A DNA stretch of 64,000 bases from Candidatus Zhuqueibacterota bacterium (GTDB lineage: Bacteria > Zhuqueibacterota > Zhuqueibacteria > Oceanimicrobiales > Oceanimicrobiaceae). The translations under genes and the position numbers were made by a program. The stretch is from NCBI GenBank assembly GCA_029261995.1, contig JAJDAF010000039.1, positions 62,001-126,000 on the forward strand. The letters are read 5' to 3'. This document shows, one piece after another, positions 27,403 to 36,650 of the stretch. Position 1 is the first letter of the stretch. Each line of letters begins with the position of its first letter. The notes under the pieces are model-generated. The model did no database searches, was not told the DNA's origin, and saw only the letters and a list, made by a program, of their open reading frames with translations.

Positions 27403-28329
27403 ATGAAAGCATCATGCCTTTGGTCTCCACGGTTGTTACAAGTCCCCGACACGCCACACACCAAGCACCCATCGACAACATCGACATTCTGGCTCGCCGT
27501 CATCTTGGTGGCAAATTTCACATCAGGAAATGCAAGCGATCTGCCCACCGGCGCCCGGGCAATCGCAATGGCAGGCACCTATGTGGCGCTTGCCAACACG
27601 GCCGAAGCTGTCTTCCACAACCCCGGCGGCCTGAATCAGCTTTCTGGTACAGAGGTCGCGATATTCTACCAGAAGCCGTTTGGGCTGGAAGACGTCAACT
27701 GGGGCACGCTGGCCGCAAGTGTGCCCATCCGAGACTACCGCGCGAGCCTGGGTTTAACCACACTGAGCAACGGCAGCTATTCCGAACAAGCTCTGACGCT
27801 TGCCTGGAGTCAGCAGTACAAACGGCGATTGTACTACGGCATTGGCGTGCGCTACAAAAGGCTCAAAATAGATGGCTATGGCTCCAGTAGCAGCGTGGGC
27901 CTGGAGCTTGGACTCCTGATGCCTCTGAGTACCAAATTCAGCTGGGGGGCCAGTGCGCAAAACGTCGGCCGGTCACAGTTCGGCAGCGACGAGCAGATGC
28001 CGCAAATTCTGCGCAGTGGAGTTGCGCTTGCCGCCACGCCCGAACTTGTGCTCGCGCTGGAAATTTTCAAAGATGTAAGGTTCGACGAGGAGGTCCGGTT
28101 TGGCGTTGAATATCGGGCCTTGCAGCAGCTCGCTGTCCGCGCAGGCATGGCCAATCACCCGGATCGTCTCACGGCAGGCTTTGGGCTCGATCTCAAACCG
28201 TTTATTCTGGACTACGCTTTCTTCACGCACAACGACCTTGGCGCAACGCACCAGCTATCGCTGACATTCAGATTCGGTGGTGTGCGCCCGGCTGGCCAAG
28301 CGACCAAGTCCGATGGAGCCGAACAATGA
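27403..28329 (+). CDS. PorV/PorQ-like outer-membrane beta-barrel protein
   Basis: The product is a 308-residue PorV/PorQ (UPF0164-like) family protein. The mature N-terminus carries the family signature DLPTGARAIAMAGTYVALANTAEAVFHNPGGL, followed by alternating strands ending in LSLTFRFGG. Export is through a long N-terminus with a hydrophobic stretch at about 38-50. GAGGAGG lies 5 bases before the ATG at 27403; a GTG two codons earlier overlaps that element and is less likely. It overlaps the next gene by ATGA, so the two products probably work together at the outer membrane. Confidence 0.85.
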   Translation: MKASCLWSPRLLQVPDTPHTKHPSTTSTFWLAVILVANFTSGNASDLPTGARAIAMAGTYVALANTAEAVFHNPGGLNQLSGTEVAIFYQKPFGLEDVNWGTLAASVPIRDYRASLGLTTLSNGSYSEQALTLAWSQQYKRRLYYGIGVRYKRLKIDGYGSSSSVGLELGLLMPLSTKFSWGASAQNVGRSQFGSDEQMPQILRSGVALAATPELVLALEIFKDVRFDEEVRFGVEYRALQQLAVRAGMANHPDRLTAGFGLDLKPFILDYAFFTHNDLGATHQLSLTFRFGGVRPAGQATKSDGAEQ

Positions 28330-30344
28330 AGCGCCCGATCTCCCGCCCCTCTTTAGCTCACTGCGCTTTGCTGGGTGTCTGCCTGGCCACGTGCGGGCCT
28401 GCTGTCTTGCCTGCCCAGCAAAACTTCGAGGAGAAGTTGCTGGAGGCGGAAGAGGATGATTCTGAACAATCTCAACTGCTTGAGCAAATCTCAGCCCTGC
28501 GCGACCAGCCACTTGACCTCAACCGCGCAAGCAAGCAAAAGCTGGAGATGATTCCGAACCTTGCATCGAATGTACTCGATGCCATCCTGCAGTTTCGAAA
28601 AGAAAAAGGCAAGTTCCGGTCAGTCCGGCAACTGGAAGAACTTCCTGAGATCAATTCATCACTGTTTGAATACCTGCGAACTGTCCTGGTCGTTGCGCCA
28701 AAACGGCTGGACGCAAAACGCCGGGTTCGCGCGAGCTGGCGCTCAAGAGCTTCCGGCCGGCGCGACGAACCCACCGGATACCAGGACGGGTCTTACGCGA
28801 GTGGCAGCGAAAAAATATACAATCGTGGCAAGTTCAATCTTGCTGACAGGGTTAGCGCTGGCATTCTTCTGGAAAAGGATGCCGGTGAAAAACGGCTGGA
28901 TGACCTCGCACTCTTCTTTGTCCGGGCCAAACTCACGCAGGGCGCGGAACTGCTGATCGGGGACTTTCAAATGCAGGTCGGACAGGGGCTAGTGCTCTGG
29001 GGGCCCTATGGCTTTTCAAAAGGCTCAAACCCCGTGCATCCTGTAAGAAAACGAGCGCGCGGCATGAGGGGTTATTTGAGTGTTGATGAAAACGCAGCGT
29101 TGCACGGCATAGCGGCAAGAATCGCGGTCGGCAGGCTGGGCCTCCATCTTTTCACATCAAAAAGTTCCATCGACGCCACGCCACTTTCCGAAGAAGACAT
29201 CAGAAGCCTGGGAACGAGCGGCTTCCACAGAAATGCGAACGAACTCGCCATGAAGGATGTCGTCGAGGAGACGATTGTCGGTGGCCGCATCGAAGCAGGA
29301 CCGTTTCGAAGGCTGCGGCTTGGCGCCACTGCTTATGGGTCAACTTACAGCAAGAGGCTCGCCGATCCCGATTTCGAGCGAAATCATTTCAAGCTACGCG
29401 GCGACCGCAACCATGTCGCGGGATTTGACTGGCGCTATGAGCACGCCGGCATGGGATTCTTCGGCGAAGCGGCACGTTCACGAAGCGGGGGAATAGCCTT
29501 GATCAGCGGCGCTACTCTCGAGCTGCAACGGATACGGCTGGCTATTCTGGTTCGCGACTACCAGCGCGACTTCCAGAACCTGCACGGATTTGCATTTGGG
29601 GAACAGGGCGGCGCAACGCAGAATGAGCGCGGGGCGTATCTCGGCCTCCAGTTCCATGCATCCAAAACGACTACTGTGAACGCGTACTACGATGTCTATG
29701 CGTTTCCCTGGCGCACCTATCTGCAGCCACTCCCATTGCATGGAAACGACTTCATGGCGCTGCTAGAACAGAAATTCAATCGCGATCTCATGCTCGGTCT
29801 GCGGGTCAGGCAAAAGTCCCGGGAAGAAGTCCAAGATTTCCCGGCCGACCAGGCGGTAGGCGTCGAAGAGCTTGTCGTCCGAACTCAAAGGCAGATCCGA
29901 CTGCAATTCGACTATCGTCTTTCGAAAGAAATCCGCGTGCGCGGTCGCGTAGAAGCAACACGGATTACGTATACGGGATTTGGCCGCGATCTGGACGACC
30001 AATCAGAAACAGGCTTTCTTCTGTATCAGGATCTCCGGTTCAATCCATCTCCCAAAATCGCGCTCGCCGCCCGCCTGACCTTTTTTGACACCAAATCGTT
30101 CGACTCGCGTGTCTATCAATATGAAAATGATCTTCCCGGGCTGGTCACCAACCGGGCGCTATTTGACCAGGGCACGCGATGGTACGTCTTGCTGAAATAT
30201 CATCCGGTCAAGAGCGTCGCGCTCTACGCCAAGTATTCGGAGTTGTTTAAGGAAGGAGAAACCACGATAGGCAGCGGAAGAGACGCCATTATCGGAAATC
30301 TCGATAGACGCTTCTCCGCGCAATTGGACTTGCAGCTCCGATAA
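28326..30344 (+). CDS. Helix-hairpin-helix domain fused to an outer-membrane beta-barrel
   Basis: The 672-residue product has a signal peptide (to about residue 30), an acidic linker, a ComEA-like helix-hairpin-helix region at about 58-120 (LDLNRASKQKLEMIPNLASNVLDAILQFR, then FRSVRQLEELPEINSSLFEYL) and a 500-residue C-terminal region of alternating beta strands ending in Arg that looks like an outer-membrane barrel. The two GIG hairpins that contact DNA in ComEA read NLA and EIN here, so DNA binding is doubtful. The layout occurs in Bacteroidetes-related genomes. It overlaps the PorV-like gene by 4 bases. Function unknown. Confidence 0.83.
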   Translation: MKRPISRPSLAHCALLGVCLATCGPAVLPAQQNFEEKLLEAEEDDSEQSQLLEQISALRDQPLDLNRASKQKLEMIPNLASNVLDAILQFRKEKGKFRSVRQLEELPEINSSLFEYLRTVLVVAPKRLDAKRRVRASWRSRASGRRDEPTGYQDGSYASGSEKIYNRGKFNLADRVSAGILLEKDAGEKRLDDLALFFVRAKLTQGAELLIGDFQMQVGQGLVLWGPYGFSKGSNPVHPVRKRARGMRGYLSVDENAALHGIAARIAVGRLGLHLFTSKSSIDATPLSEEDIRSLGTSGFHRNANELAMKDVVEETIVGGRIEAGPFRRLRLGATAYGSTYSKRLADPDFERNHFKLRGDRNHVAGFDWRYEHAGMGFFGEAARSRSGGIALISGATLELQRIRLAILVRDYQRDFQNLHGFAFGEQGGATQNERGAYLGLQFHASKTTTVNAYYDVYAFPWRTYLQPLPLHGNDFMALLEQKFNRDLMLGLRVRQKSREEVQDFPADQAVGVEELVVRTQRQIRLQFDYRLSKEIRVRGRVEATRITYTGFGRDLDDQSETGFLLYQDLRFNPSPKIALAARLTFFDTKSFDSRVYQYENDLPGLVTNRALFDQGTRWYVLLKYHPVKSVALYAKYSELFKEGETTIGSGRDAIIGNLDRRFSAQLDLQLR

Positions 30345-30367
30345 GCGGGATGAATTCGCCTTTTGTG

Positions 30368-30396
30368 TTGCAGTGCGCTCATTTATTGATTATATT
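30368..30396 (+). promoter_or_regulatory. Promoter of the 30446 gene
   Basis: TTGCAG (30368-30373), exactly 17 bases, then TATATT (30391-30396), 50 bases before the ATG at 30446. Confidence 0.55.
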
Positions 30397-30445
30397 GTAG
30401 CCTGATTTCCGCAAAACAGACAGGGTCGTGTAAAGACTATTGATT

Positions 30446-31033
30446 ATGGTCATAACAAGAATAATTGGGACATTTCTTCGACTTCGCTACAAGTGGTTTG
30501 CGCAGCATCCCACGATCGATATCTGCGATCATCTGGCGCAGACGAAGAAAGTACTCATCTACCTGCCCAAGAAAGTGGAGCAGTTCGGAGCGGCTCTGAA
30601 ATCTCTTGAGCGGCTACGCAAACTGCGGCCTGACTGGCGGATAACGGTGATCAGCAAGCTGGAGATGGTGAATTTCATTGACAGCAAGCTCAAGGTGGAA
30701 ATCCTGCCGTATTCGAAAGAGGATTTGAATTTTACGGGACTACCGAAATCATCCATGCGCCAACTCCTACAAAAATCCGACTTTGACCTGGCCCTTGACC
30801 TGACCCTGAGGTTTGACATTTTCATCATTGTGTTGTTCAACCTCAGCAGTGCACCCATAAAGGTGTGTTTCGCCAACACTGAGAAGTCGCCCTTCCATAA
30901 TGTTGAAATACGTGTAAACGCGGCCGAATCACTGACAAACAAGTACAACGCGATGGTCAAGTACATCACCATGGTTGCCGAGAGCGGTAGCCCCAAGGAC
31001 ACCGCCTCAAAGAGCAGCGAACAAGTCAAATAG
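30446..31033 (+). CDS. GT9-like (heptosyltransferase N-domain) protein, function unknown
   Basis: The product has 195 residues and an overall look of the N-terminal Rossmann half of a GT9 heptosyltransferase: KKVLIYLPKKVEQFGAALKSLERLRKLRPDWRITVIS, then a strand-helix SDFDLALDLTLRFDIFIIVLFNLSSAPIKVCFAN. A full GT9 enzyme has about 350 residues, so the donor-binding half is missing and no frame remnant of it follows. Related short proteins (DUF6913-like) occur in Bacteroidetes. The ATG at 30446 is 2 codons inside the open frame; the ribosome binding site is weak. It is followed at 25 bases by a diguanylate cyclase. Confidence 0.65.
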   Translation: MVITRIIGTFLRLRYKWFAQHPTIDICDHLAQTKKVLIYLPKKVEQFGAALKSLERLRKLRPDWRITVISKLEMVNFIDSKLKVEILPYSKEDLNFTGLPKSSMRQLLQKSDFDLALDLTLRFDIFIIVLFNLSSAPIKVCFANTEKSPFHNVEIRVNAAESLTNKYNAMVKYITMVAESGSPKDTASKSSEQVK

Positions 31034-31058
31034 ACCGACCCCGCCTCTATCCTGCCCT

Positions 31059-32180
31059 ATGGCCAGCGATACCGAAAACCTGCAATCCCGACTGCACTCC
31101 ATCGAACAGCAATTCTCCGACGTAGAACATGCGTACGAAGCCCTGCAGTCGAGCTTTGCCCAGATGCAGACCGTTTACGAATTTGCGTTTGCTTTGAGCA
31201 CTTTCTTTGAATTTGACGACGTACTAACGTTCACAAAAGATCGATTCAGAGACTCCTTCGACCTCGACGGCATGAGACTGACCCTCGTTGATGAAGCCGG
31301 TGGACTCATGCTGGCAAAGGCGTTTGGTCTTCTCCAGAAAGGCCTGCCGGCAACAACCATTCAGCATATGAAAAGCAGCCTTGCCACTCGCAAGACAGTG
31401 CGCATGGATGAGGTTAGAGTTGCCCACAGGCTTGCATCCCTGCTCTGCGTTCCTCTGGTTGCCAGAGATGGCAGGAAAATCGGTGTCATGGCGCTCTGTC
31501 GCAAAGGCCGTTGTTCGTTTGCCATCGAAGAGCAGGCCACATTCGAAAAAATTGCAGGCCTGCTGGCCGTGGTAACCGACAAAATTCAAACCTATGAGCG
31601 AGCGAGGACATTATCCTTTCAGGATGAACTGACGGGAGCATACAATCGACGTTACTTCAACCTGGCCTTTGAGCGTGAGTGGGACCGCTGCCAACGTTAT
31701 GCGCGGCCGCTGGCAATCATCATGCTGGATGTTGATTTCTTCAAATCCTTTAACGACAACCATGGTCATGTCGAGGGGGACAAAGCGCTTCGGCAAGTGG
31801 CGGCATTGCTTACGAAAATTATGCGAAAGCCGGACATCGTCGCCAGGTATGGCGGTGAAGAGTTCGTTATTCTGCTGCCGGAGACGTCAAAAGAGCAAGC
31901 CAAGAAAGCTGCCACTAAATTGTGCAAACGCGTTGAACGGGAACGATTTGACCATGAGGAAACACAACCCGGCGGGAAACTAACCATCTCAGTCGGGCTT
32001 GCAGCTTTTCCTCAAGATGCGACAGCCCAGCAAACCCTGGTAGAACTGGCGGACTCGGCGCTCTACTCGGCAAAATCCGACGGCCGGAACTGCATTTCCT
32101 GGATTGGCAAAACGCAGACATCCAGCTCAGAGGGCAAGCCGAAAAGCGTCACCGAGCAGGCAGACGAACCATCCACCTAG
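31059..32180 (+). CDS. Diguanylate cyclase with GAF domain
   Basis: This 373-residue cytoplasmic protein has an N-terminal coiled coil (about 1-35), a GAF domain (about 40-180, with LLCVPLVARDGRKIGVMALC) and a GGDEF domain (about 190-350). The active site reads RYGGEEF, and the RKPD motif five residues before it matches the RxxD product-inhibition site, so the enzyme should make cyclic di-GMP and be feedback-inhibited. DELTGAYNRRYF and LDVDFFKSFNDNHGH complete the metal and GTP sites. It lies 25 bases after the GT9-like gene and converges with the GT2 operon. Confidence 0.93.
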   Translation: MASDTENLQSRLHSIEQQFSDVEHAYEALQSSFAQMQTVYEFAFALSTFFEFDDVLTFTKDRFRDSFDLDGMRLTLVDEAGGLMLAKAFGLLQKGLPATTIQHMKSSLATRKTVRMDEVRVAHRLASLLCVPLVARDGRKIGVMALCRKGRCSFAIEEQATFEKIAGLLAVVTDKIQTYERARTLSFQDELTGAYNRRYFNLAFEREWDRCQRYARPLAIIMLDVDFFKSFNDNHGHVEGDKALRQVAALLTKIMRKPDIVARYGGEEFVILLPETSKEQAKKAATKLCKRVERERFDHEETQPGGKLTISVGLAAFPQDATAQQTLVELADSALYSAKSDGRNCISWIGKTQTSSSEGKPKSVTEQADEPST

Positions 32181-32185
32181 CCTGT

Positions 32186-32869
32186 TTATTTGGTCAGAGA
32201 GTACCGGAAGATCGTGTACAGAATCTTGTAGCCAGCCTGGATGGTGCCGGACAGCGTGCCGGTCACCTTCGAAACCCCGATTCTCTTGCGATAGCTCACC
32301 GGCACCTCAGCGATACGCAATCCTTTGCGCACGGCTTTAACCTGCATTTCAATCGTCCAGCCAAAATTCTCATCAACCATGCCAAGCTCTTCGAGTTTTT
32401 GCCATGAGATTGCACGGAACGGCCCCAGGTCCGAGTACTGGTAACCAAAGAGAAGCTTGACCAGGCTCACTGCCAACCAGTTCCCCCATCGCGCTTGCGG
32501 CAGTAAAGCGCCTTTTTCGGCGTCGCCAAGCGCACGAGACCCGATAACCAGATCGAAGCCCTCTACCAATTTTTCAACCAACTGAACCATTTCTCCCGGG
32601 AAATCGCTGTAGTCTCCATCCAAAAAAACGATAGCTTCGGGATTTCGGGTTCGGGCGTAGTCTATCCCGGTAAGGCAGGCTTTGCCGTAGCCGCGCTGTG
32701 GTTCTGACACCACAGTTGCGCCACCAGCTTCAGCAAGCATGGCGGTATCATCTGTCGAGCCGTTGTCAACAACAATGACCTCGGACACGAGATCGAGCGG
32801 AATATCGCTCAGGACGTGCCCAATAGAGGCGCATTCGTTGTATGCAGGGATAATGACGAGAATTTTCAT
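32186..32869 (-). CDS. Glycosyltransferase family 2 (dolichyl/polyprenyl-phosphate type)
   Basis: This is a 227-residue soluble GT-A enzyme: VIIPAYNECASIGHVLSDIP, VIVVDNGSTDDT, FLDGDYSDFPGEM and VSYRKRIGVSKVTGTLSGTIQAG, the latter typical of the DPM1-like subgroup. It is shorter than the 21552 gene product and lacks C-terminal membrane helices. Its ATG overlaps the TGA of the WbqC gene (ATGA), placing it last in a four-gene operon. It probably loads a sugar onto a polyprenyl phosphate. Confidence 0.9.
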   Translation of the reverse strand: MKILVIIPAYNECASIGHVLSDIPLDLVSEVIVVDNGSTDDTAMLAEAGGATVVSEPQRGYGKACLTGIDYARTRNPEAIVFLDGDYSDFPGEMVQLVEKLVEGFDLVIGSRALGDAEKGALLPQARWGNWLAVSLVKLLFGYQYSDLGPFRAISWQKLEELGMVDENFGWTIEMQVKAVRKGLRIAEVPVSYRKRIGVSKVTGTLSGTIQAGYKILYTIFRYSLTK

Positions 32870-33597
32870 ATACTTTCCCTATGTGCTACTGCGTCGGCTG
32901 AGCCAGTCGCCGCACGATTAGATAGAAGAATCGAAGAGCTGTCCGGCCCTTCATTTACGAGCAGATCGAGTATCGACAAGTCAGCAATGAAAGGCCCAAA
33001 CTGCTGGTGGTAACGCGGAGACTCGAGTTCGCAGTATTGCAACTGAACACCTCGTTGAACAAAATCCGTGGGCCGAAGGTAGCCGCGCAACTCCTCTCCG
33101 GCGAGGTAATCGGTACCCCCGGCAGCAGAAATGATGTTGAGCAGTTTTTCATGGCCCCCGCCTGTTACCTCCAACTCCGAACTCAGCGAAATTGAGGTTT
33201 CCAGGTGGAGGGCCTTGCAAGCAAACTCAAGCAATTCCAAGTTCAGGTCCAGCAGGCGCTTCCACGGTCTCGCGTAAATCCGTTGCAGGGCGTCGGCATA
33301 CTGCTCAAAATAGGCAGCGTAAATGTGGTTGACGCCCAAAGTCCGCCAATGTTTCTCCTGCCACTTGCTGGAGCAATTGAACTCCACATCTCGAATCTTT
33401 TGTCCCCCGCGGGATCGAGTCAGCACAGGTACCGTCAGCCAGCTCGCTCCATCCGTCGTCTTTATGCGTGTCCGATTGGTGGCAGCATGCTTAGAAAACT
33501 GGTAGTCATCCGCGAGCACAAACACATCGGCCAGCGCGAGCTTTTGAAAAAATGAAATCGCCGGGAGATAACACGGCTGATGGGCAGCAACTATCAT
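32866..33597 (-). CDS. WbqC family protein
   Basis: The 243-residue product starts MIVAAHQPCYLPAISFFQKL and has FVLADDYQFSKHAATNRTRIKT, TVPVLTRSRGG and EKHWRTLGVNHIYAAYFEQY, the conserved blocks of the WbqC-like family (PF08889). The family occurs in O-antigen and capsule clusters and is suspected to modify aminosugars, without proven chemistry. The C-terminal 20 residues are unique. It overlaps the GT2 gene and follows the DUF2064 gene by 6 bases. Confidence 0.88.
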   Translation of the reverse strand: MIVAAHQPCYLPAISFFQKLALADVFVLADDYQFSKHAATNRTRIKTTDGASWLTVPVLTRSRGGQKIRDVEFNCSSKWQEKHWRTLGVNHIYAAYFEQYADALQRIYARPWKRLLDLNLELLEFACKALHLETSISLSSELEVTGGGHEKLLNIISAAGGTDYLAGEELRGYLRPTDFVQRGVQLQYCELESPRYHQQFGPFIADLSILDLLVNEGPDSSSILLSNRAATGSADAVAHRESI

Positions 33598-33603
33598 TGC
33601 GGG

Positions 33604-34251
33604 TCAGGCGCCATCGGGGAGTTGTGGCAGCAACGCCGCGATCTGCCCACTGACGTCATCGCGAGCGGCCCAGCGCAGGGTCTCGACATCATCGACATCG
33701 TACCAGCTCTCAAGCAACGCCGCAGTCAAGTTCATTTTCGCGGCGATCGCAAGTGTGCTTTCGAGAACAGACTGAGAACTCCACTCGATACCACGAAACA
33801 GTTCCGGACAAAACGTCTTTGAGCCAATGAGGTAGTAGCCACCGTCTTCGGCAGGGCCAATCACAAGATCGGAATCGTTCAGACGGGAGAAACCCTGCTC
33901 GATGGATGCCGGTGGCAAGGTCGGGCTGTCGCTGCCCAAAGCCAACACCCGGTCGGCGCCTGCCGTAAAGGCTGTTTCAAATGCGTTCGCAAGTCTCTGG
34001 CCCAAATCCGTCCCGGTCTGCGGAAACATGGCGCAACCCGGGGGCAGCATCGCAGCAAATTCCTGTTCTTTATCCGGCGGCTCATAGGCCACAAATACCT
34101 TATGAGAATCATGACCGCTTGCGAAAGCAAGGGTTTGCCGCAGAAAAATGCTATAGAAATCTGCCGACAACTGGAGGCCAATCGTTGCACCGAGACGGGT
34201 CTTCACCTTGCCGGCCCGCGGATATTTTGCGAAAATGATAACCGAATTCAT
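33604..34251 (-). CDS. DUF2064 (TIGR04282-type) nucleotidyl/glycosyltransferase-like protein
   Basis: This 215-residue GT-A-like protein carries IIFAKYPRAGKVKTRLGATIG, LGQRLANAFETAFTAGADRVLALGSDSPTLP and IGPAEDGGYYLIG, the signature blocks of DUF2064/TIGR04282. That family is named after arsenosugar clusters but is widespread in other pathways. No arsenic methylation or radical SAM partner is present here, so the arsenosugar label should not be carried over. Its ATG directly follows the TAG of the lipid kinase gene. Confidence 0.88.
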   Translation of the reverse strand: MNSVIIFAKYPRAGKVKTRLGATIGLQLSADFYSIFLRQTLAFASGHDSHKVFVAYEPPDKEQEFAAMLPPGCAMFPQTGTDLGQRLANAFETAFTAGADRVLALGSDSPTLPPASIEQGFSRLNDSDLVIGPAEDGGYYLIGSKTFCPELFRGIEWSSQSVLESTLAIAAKMNLTAALLESWYDVDDVETLRWAARDDVSGQIAALLPQLPDGA

Positions 34252-35151
34252 CTAGGTCAGTCCTGCGCTATTGTTGGGGGCAATCACTTTCAGGCTCTTC
34301 GGCAGCAGTGAGAGATGCAGATCTGCTTGCTCATGTACCGGTTCGCCATCGACATTGATAACGCCATCCGTCTGGCGGCTGATTTTCACGCGGTCCGCGG
34401 AATCGAAAGACGCATGCCGGTACTTGCGAAGATTGCCGGTGAAGAGCCTCCTGAATTGCGTCACCAAATTGAATAGAGTGAACTGATGCACCACTGAGAT
34501 GTTGAACAAACCGTCATTCATCTTAGCGCCGGGGGCAATAATCGCATTGTTGCCATACTGTTCACCATTTGCCACCGCAATTACAAACGGGGCCATGCCA
34601 ATAGTCTTGCCGTTCATCGTCACCTGGATCGGCTTCGGCCGGTAGGCAAGGAACTCCCGGGCGCCGACGGAAAAGTAGGAAAGCGGACCGCGGGTTTTGA
34701 GTCTATCAAACTTTTCACCAACGACCGCGTCGAAGCCAACACCAGCCACCAAAAAGAAGTATTGCTCATTCACCCGGCCGACATCTATGGAGGCCACCTT
34801 GCCGTCAAAAATCACCTCACATGCCTTGTGCGGATCGTTCGGCACACCAAGGCTACGAGCGAAGCCATTGCCGGAACCCATGGGAATCACCGCCAGCGGA
34901 ACCTCTGACTTGACCAGGCCTGTTGCAACTTCGTTCAGAGTACCGTCACCACCAAGAACGACCACGAGATCCCGTTTTTCGCTAACGGCCTGATGGGCAA
35001 GTGTGGTTGCATCGCCACGAGCCGCTGTGGTTACGACGTTGCACTCACCGCCCGAAGATGAAAGCCGACGCTGCACCATGTCAACGACGTATTGACGGTC
35101 CCGGTGGTTGCCGGAAATCGGATTAACAATAACAGTAACGCGCTTGAACAT
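34252..35151 (-). CDS. Diacylglycerol/lipid kinase (DagK/YegS family)
   Basis: This 299-residue soluble kinase has the N-terminal VIVNPISGNHRD, the nucleotide-binding VVLGGDGTLNEVATGL at about 65-80 and PMGSGNGFARSLG, all conserved in DagK/YegS/sphingosine kinases, then the C-terminal beta domain (INVDGEPV). It would phosphorylate diacylglycerol or a related lipid. It is the first gene of a minus-strand operon with DUF2064, WbqC and GT2, so it may supply or recycle a lipid carrier for glycan assembly. Confidence 0.9.
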   Translation of the reverse strand: MFKRVTVIVNPISGNHRDRQYVVDMVQRRLSSSGGECNVVTTAARGDATTLAHQAVSEKRDLVVVLGGDGTLNEVATGLVKSEVPLAVIPMGSGNGFARSLGVPNDPHKACEVIFDGKVASIDVGRVNEQYFFLVAGVGFDAVVGEKFDRLKTRGPLSYFSVGAREFLAYRPKPIQVTMNGKTIGMAPFVIAVANGEQYGNNAIIAPGAKMNDGLFNISVVHQFTLFNLVTQFRRLFTGNLRKYRHASFDSADRVKISRQTDGVINVDGEPVHEQADLHLSLLPKSLKVIAPNNSAGLT

Positions 35152-35324
35152 CCTGGATTCTCAATCTGCATGTGTCTGACTGTACAAACGGCGTTAAGAT
35201 AGAGAATATTCGAGTTTTTGTCAATTCTTTTTGGATGAGTAAACGCCGACCGGAGTGCGGGAGATTGGAGGGAAGCATTAGCGAACTGCAGGTTGAAATA
35301 TTGGCCTGCTAAGTTCGACTCTAC

Positions 35325-35355
35325 GGGCCCGCCCCAGACAATTTCGGGCAGGCCC
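35325..35355 (-). repeat. GC-rich inverted repeat downstream of the DUF3179 gene
   Basis: On the minus strand GGGCCTGCCC (35346-35355) pairs with GGGCGGGCCC (35325-35334) across an 11-base loop, 10 pairs with one G-U. It begins 32 bases after the DUF3179 stop. There is no T-run, so it is either a transcript-end hairpin or a dispersed palindromic element. Confidence 0.5.
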
Positions 35356-35387
35356 GCCGGCGCAGCAGGAATGTGTAATCGATAGAG

Positions 35388-36581
35388 CTATTCGAAAATC
35401 GGAACATCGGGATAAAGAGAACCCCAAGAAAACCAATACGCATTGTAGGAAACAGTTGGTCTAAGTTTCTGCCCCGTGCGCGGGCCGGAGACCGCCTCGC
35501 CAAGAATGTTCCAGACTGTTCCCTCATTATCGACCAAGTCGAACGGATAGATCGAAGGCGACTCGGTCCTCGTCTCAAAGGTCAGCACCGTGCCATCAAA
35601 CAAGGTGCGAAAATAGCTCAAATAGAGGTCAGCGAATTTCGCGCCAGCGACCACGACAGGCTGGCCATCGACCTCATCATTGACCGCTCGCACGCCATTC
35701 TCAAATAGATTAAAGCGGTAGGTCTTGGCAATCAGAGCATCCCGATCAGTCACGATGCCGTGTACTCTCTCCTTGAAAAAGAGACGCCGATCTTCCTTGG
35801 TCAGCGGGAAGAGCGTATCTTCAACTTCACGATAGTTGCCATAGGGAAAGGCGTCGTAGTTTCGGTTAAAACCCGTGTCGTCGGTGAGCACCGTGGAGCC
35901 CGGGAACATCTTCTTCCAGCCCGCCCATGAGGTCTCAAGGAGCGGAACGGTGCGCATGTGAACACCGCGCAGAACGCCATTCACGCAGCGCATGTACATC
36001 TGAGACCAGGCGCTGGCGGTAGCCCGGTCGTACGGGAGCAAGTTGTTGTTGTACAGGAACCCGGAGACGCCAAATGTGCGACTGAGTCCTTCATCGTCGC
36101 CCGGCGGCAACATGGCGATCGCTGACCCAGTGAGTGGGCAGTAGCTCAGGGTTACCAGCTTGAATCCAAACTCCAGATTCACGATCTCGTGCCAGTCAAG
36201 AATTTTTTCCGGAAAGGCACGGGCCTCGCCATCGACCACCAGTCCATAGACAATCTCGTCGTCCCTCATGAAATTTGCGGACTGCAAAGAAACAAATCTC
36301 GGGGAGTCGATGGAAGGAATGCAGTCCAGGCCGAAGGAGCACCCGAGCGCTACGTCGCCGCGGCTAATATCCCAGGTTCCCTTGAAACCACTGGTGTCAT
36401 TTGCAGGCACATCCGGGGGACCATCATCGTCACCACCACCGCCACCTCCTCCATCACCGACGGGGTCCGGATCGATATCGCCGGAAGCGGGACCGGTGAG
36501 TGGACGCTCCTTATCACCTGAACAGCCAGCGAAACCAAATAGGATAACAAGAAAAAGGGGAAGAATGCGCTGCAAAAACAT
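35388..36581 (-). CDS. DUF3179 lipoprotein
   Basis: The 397-residue lipoprotein has a signal ending in a FAGC lipobox (Cys about 20), a flexible Gly/Asp linker (a run of seven Gly then Asp residues) and a DUF3179 domain. Diagnostic stretches are IPSIDSPRFVSLQSA, VVDGEARAFPEKILDWHEIVN, LVTLSYCPLTGSAIAM, and FGVSGFLYNNNLLPYDR. The conserved Cys in SYCPLTGS is a candidate functional residue. The family is secreted and uncharacterised. It is divergent from the barrel gene at 36757 and lies beside the cytochrome-cupredoxin genes. Confidence 0.9.
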   Translation of the reverse strand: MFLQRILPLFLVILFGFAGCSGDKERPLTGPASGDIDPDPVGDGGGGGGGDDDGPPDVPANDTSGFKGTWDISRGDVALGCSFGLDCIPSIDSPRFVSLQSANFMRDDEIVYGLVVDGEARAFPEKILDWHEIVNLEFGFKLVTLSYCPLTGSAIAMLPPGDDEGLSRTFGVSGFLYNNNLLPYDRATASAWSQMYMRCVNGVLRGVHMRTVPLLETSWAGWKKMFPGSTVLTDDTGFNRNYDAFPYGNYREVEDTLFPLTKEDRRLFFKERVHGIVTDRDALIAKTYRFNLFENGVRAVNDEVDGQPVVVAGAKFADLYLSYFRTLFDGTVLTFETRTESPSIYPFDLVDNEGTVWNILGEAVSGPRTGQKLRPTVSYNAYWFSWGSLYPDVPIFE

Positions 36582-36650
36582 GGGACACTCTCTGCTTCGG
36601 ATTCGAAATCTATCGGCCTGTTACATCAACGAGAACACGCAGGCGACTCC

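Noticed and set aside
33604-34251. Arsenosugar biosynthesis, suggested by the family name TIGR04282.
   Set aside because: No ArsM or radical SAM partner is present. The neighbours are WbqC, GT2 and a lipid kinase, so the name is only a family label.
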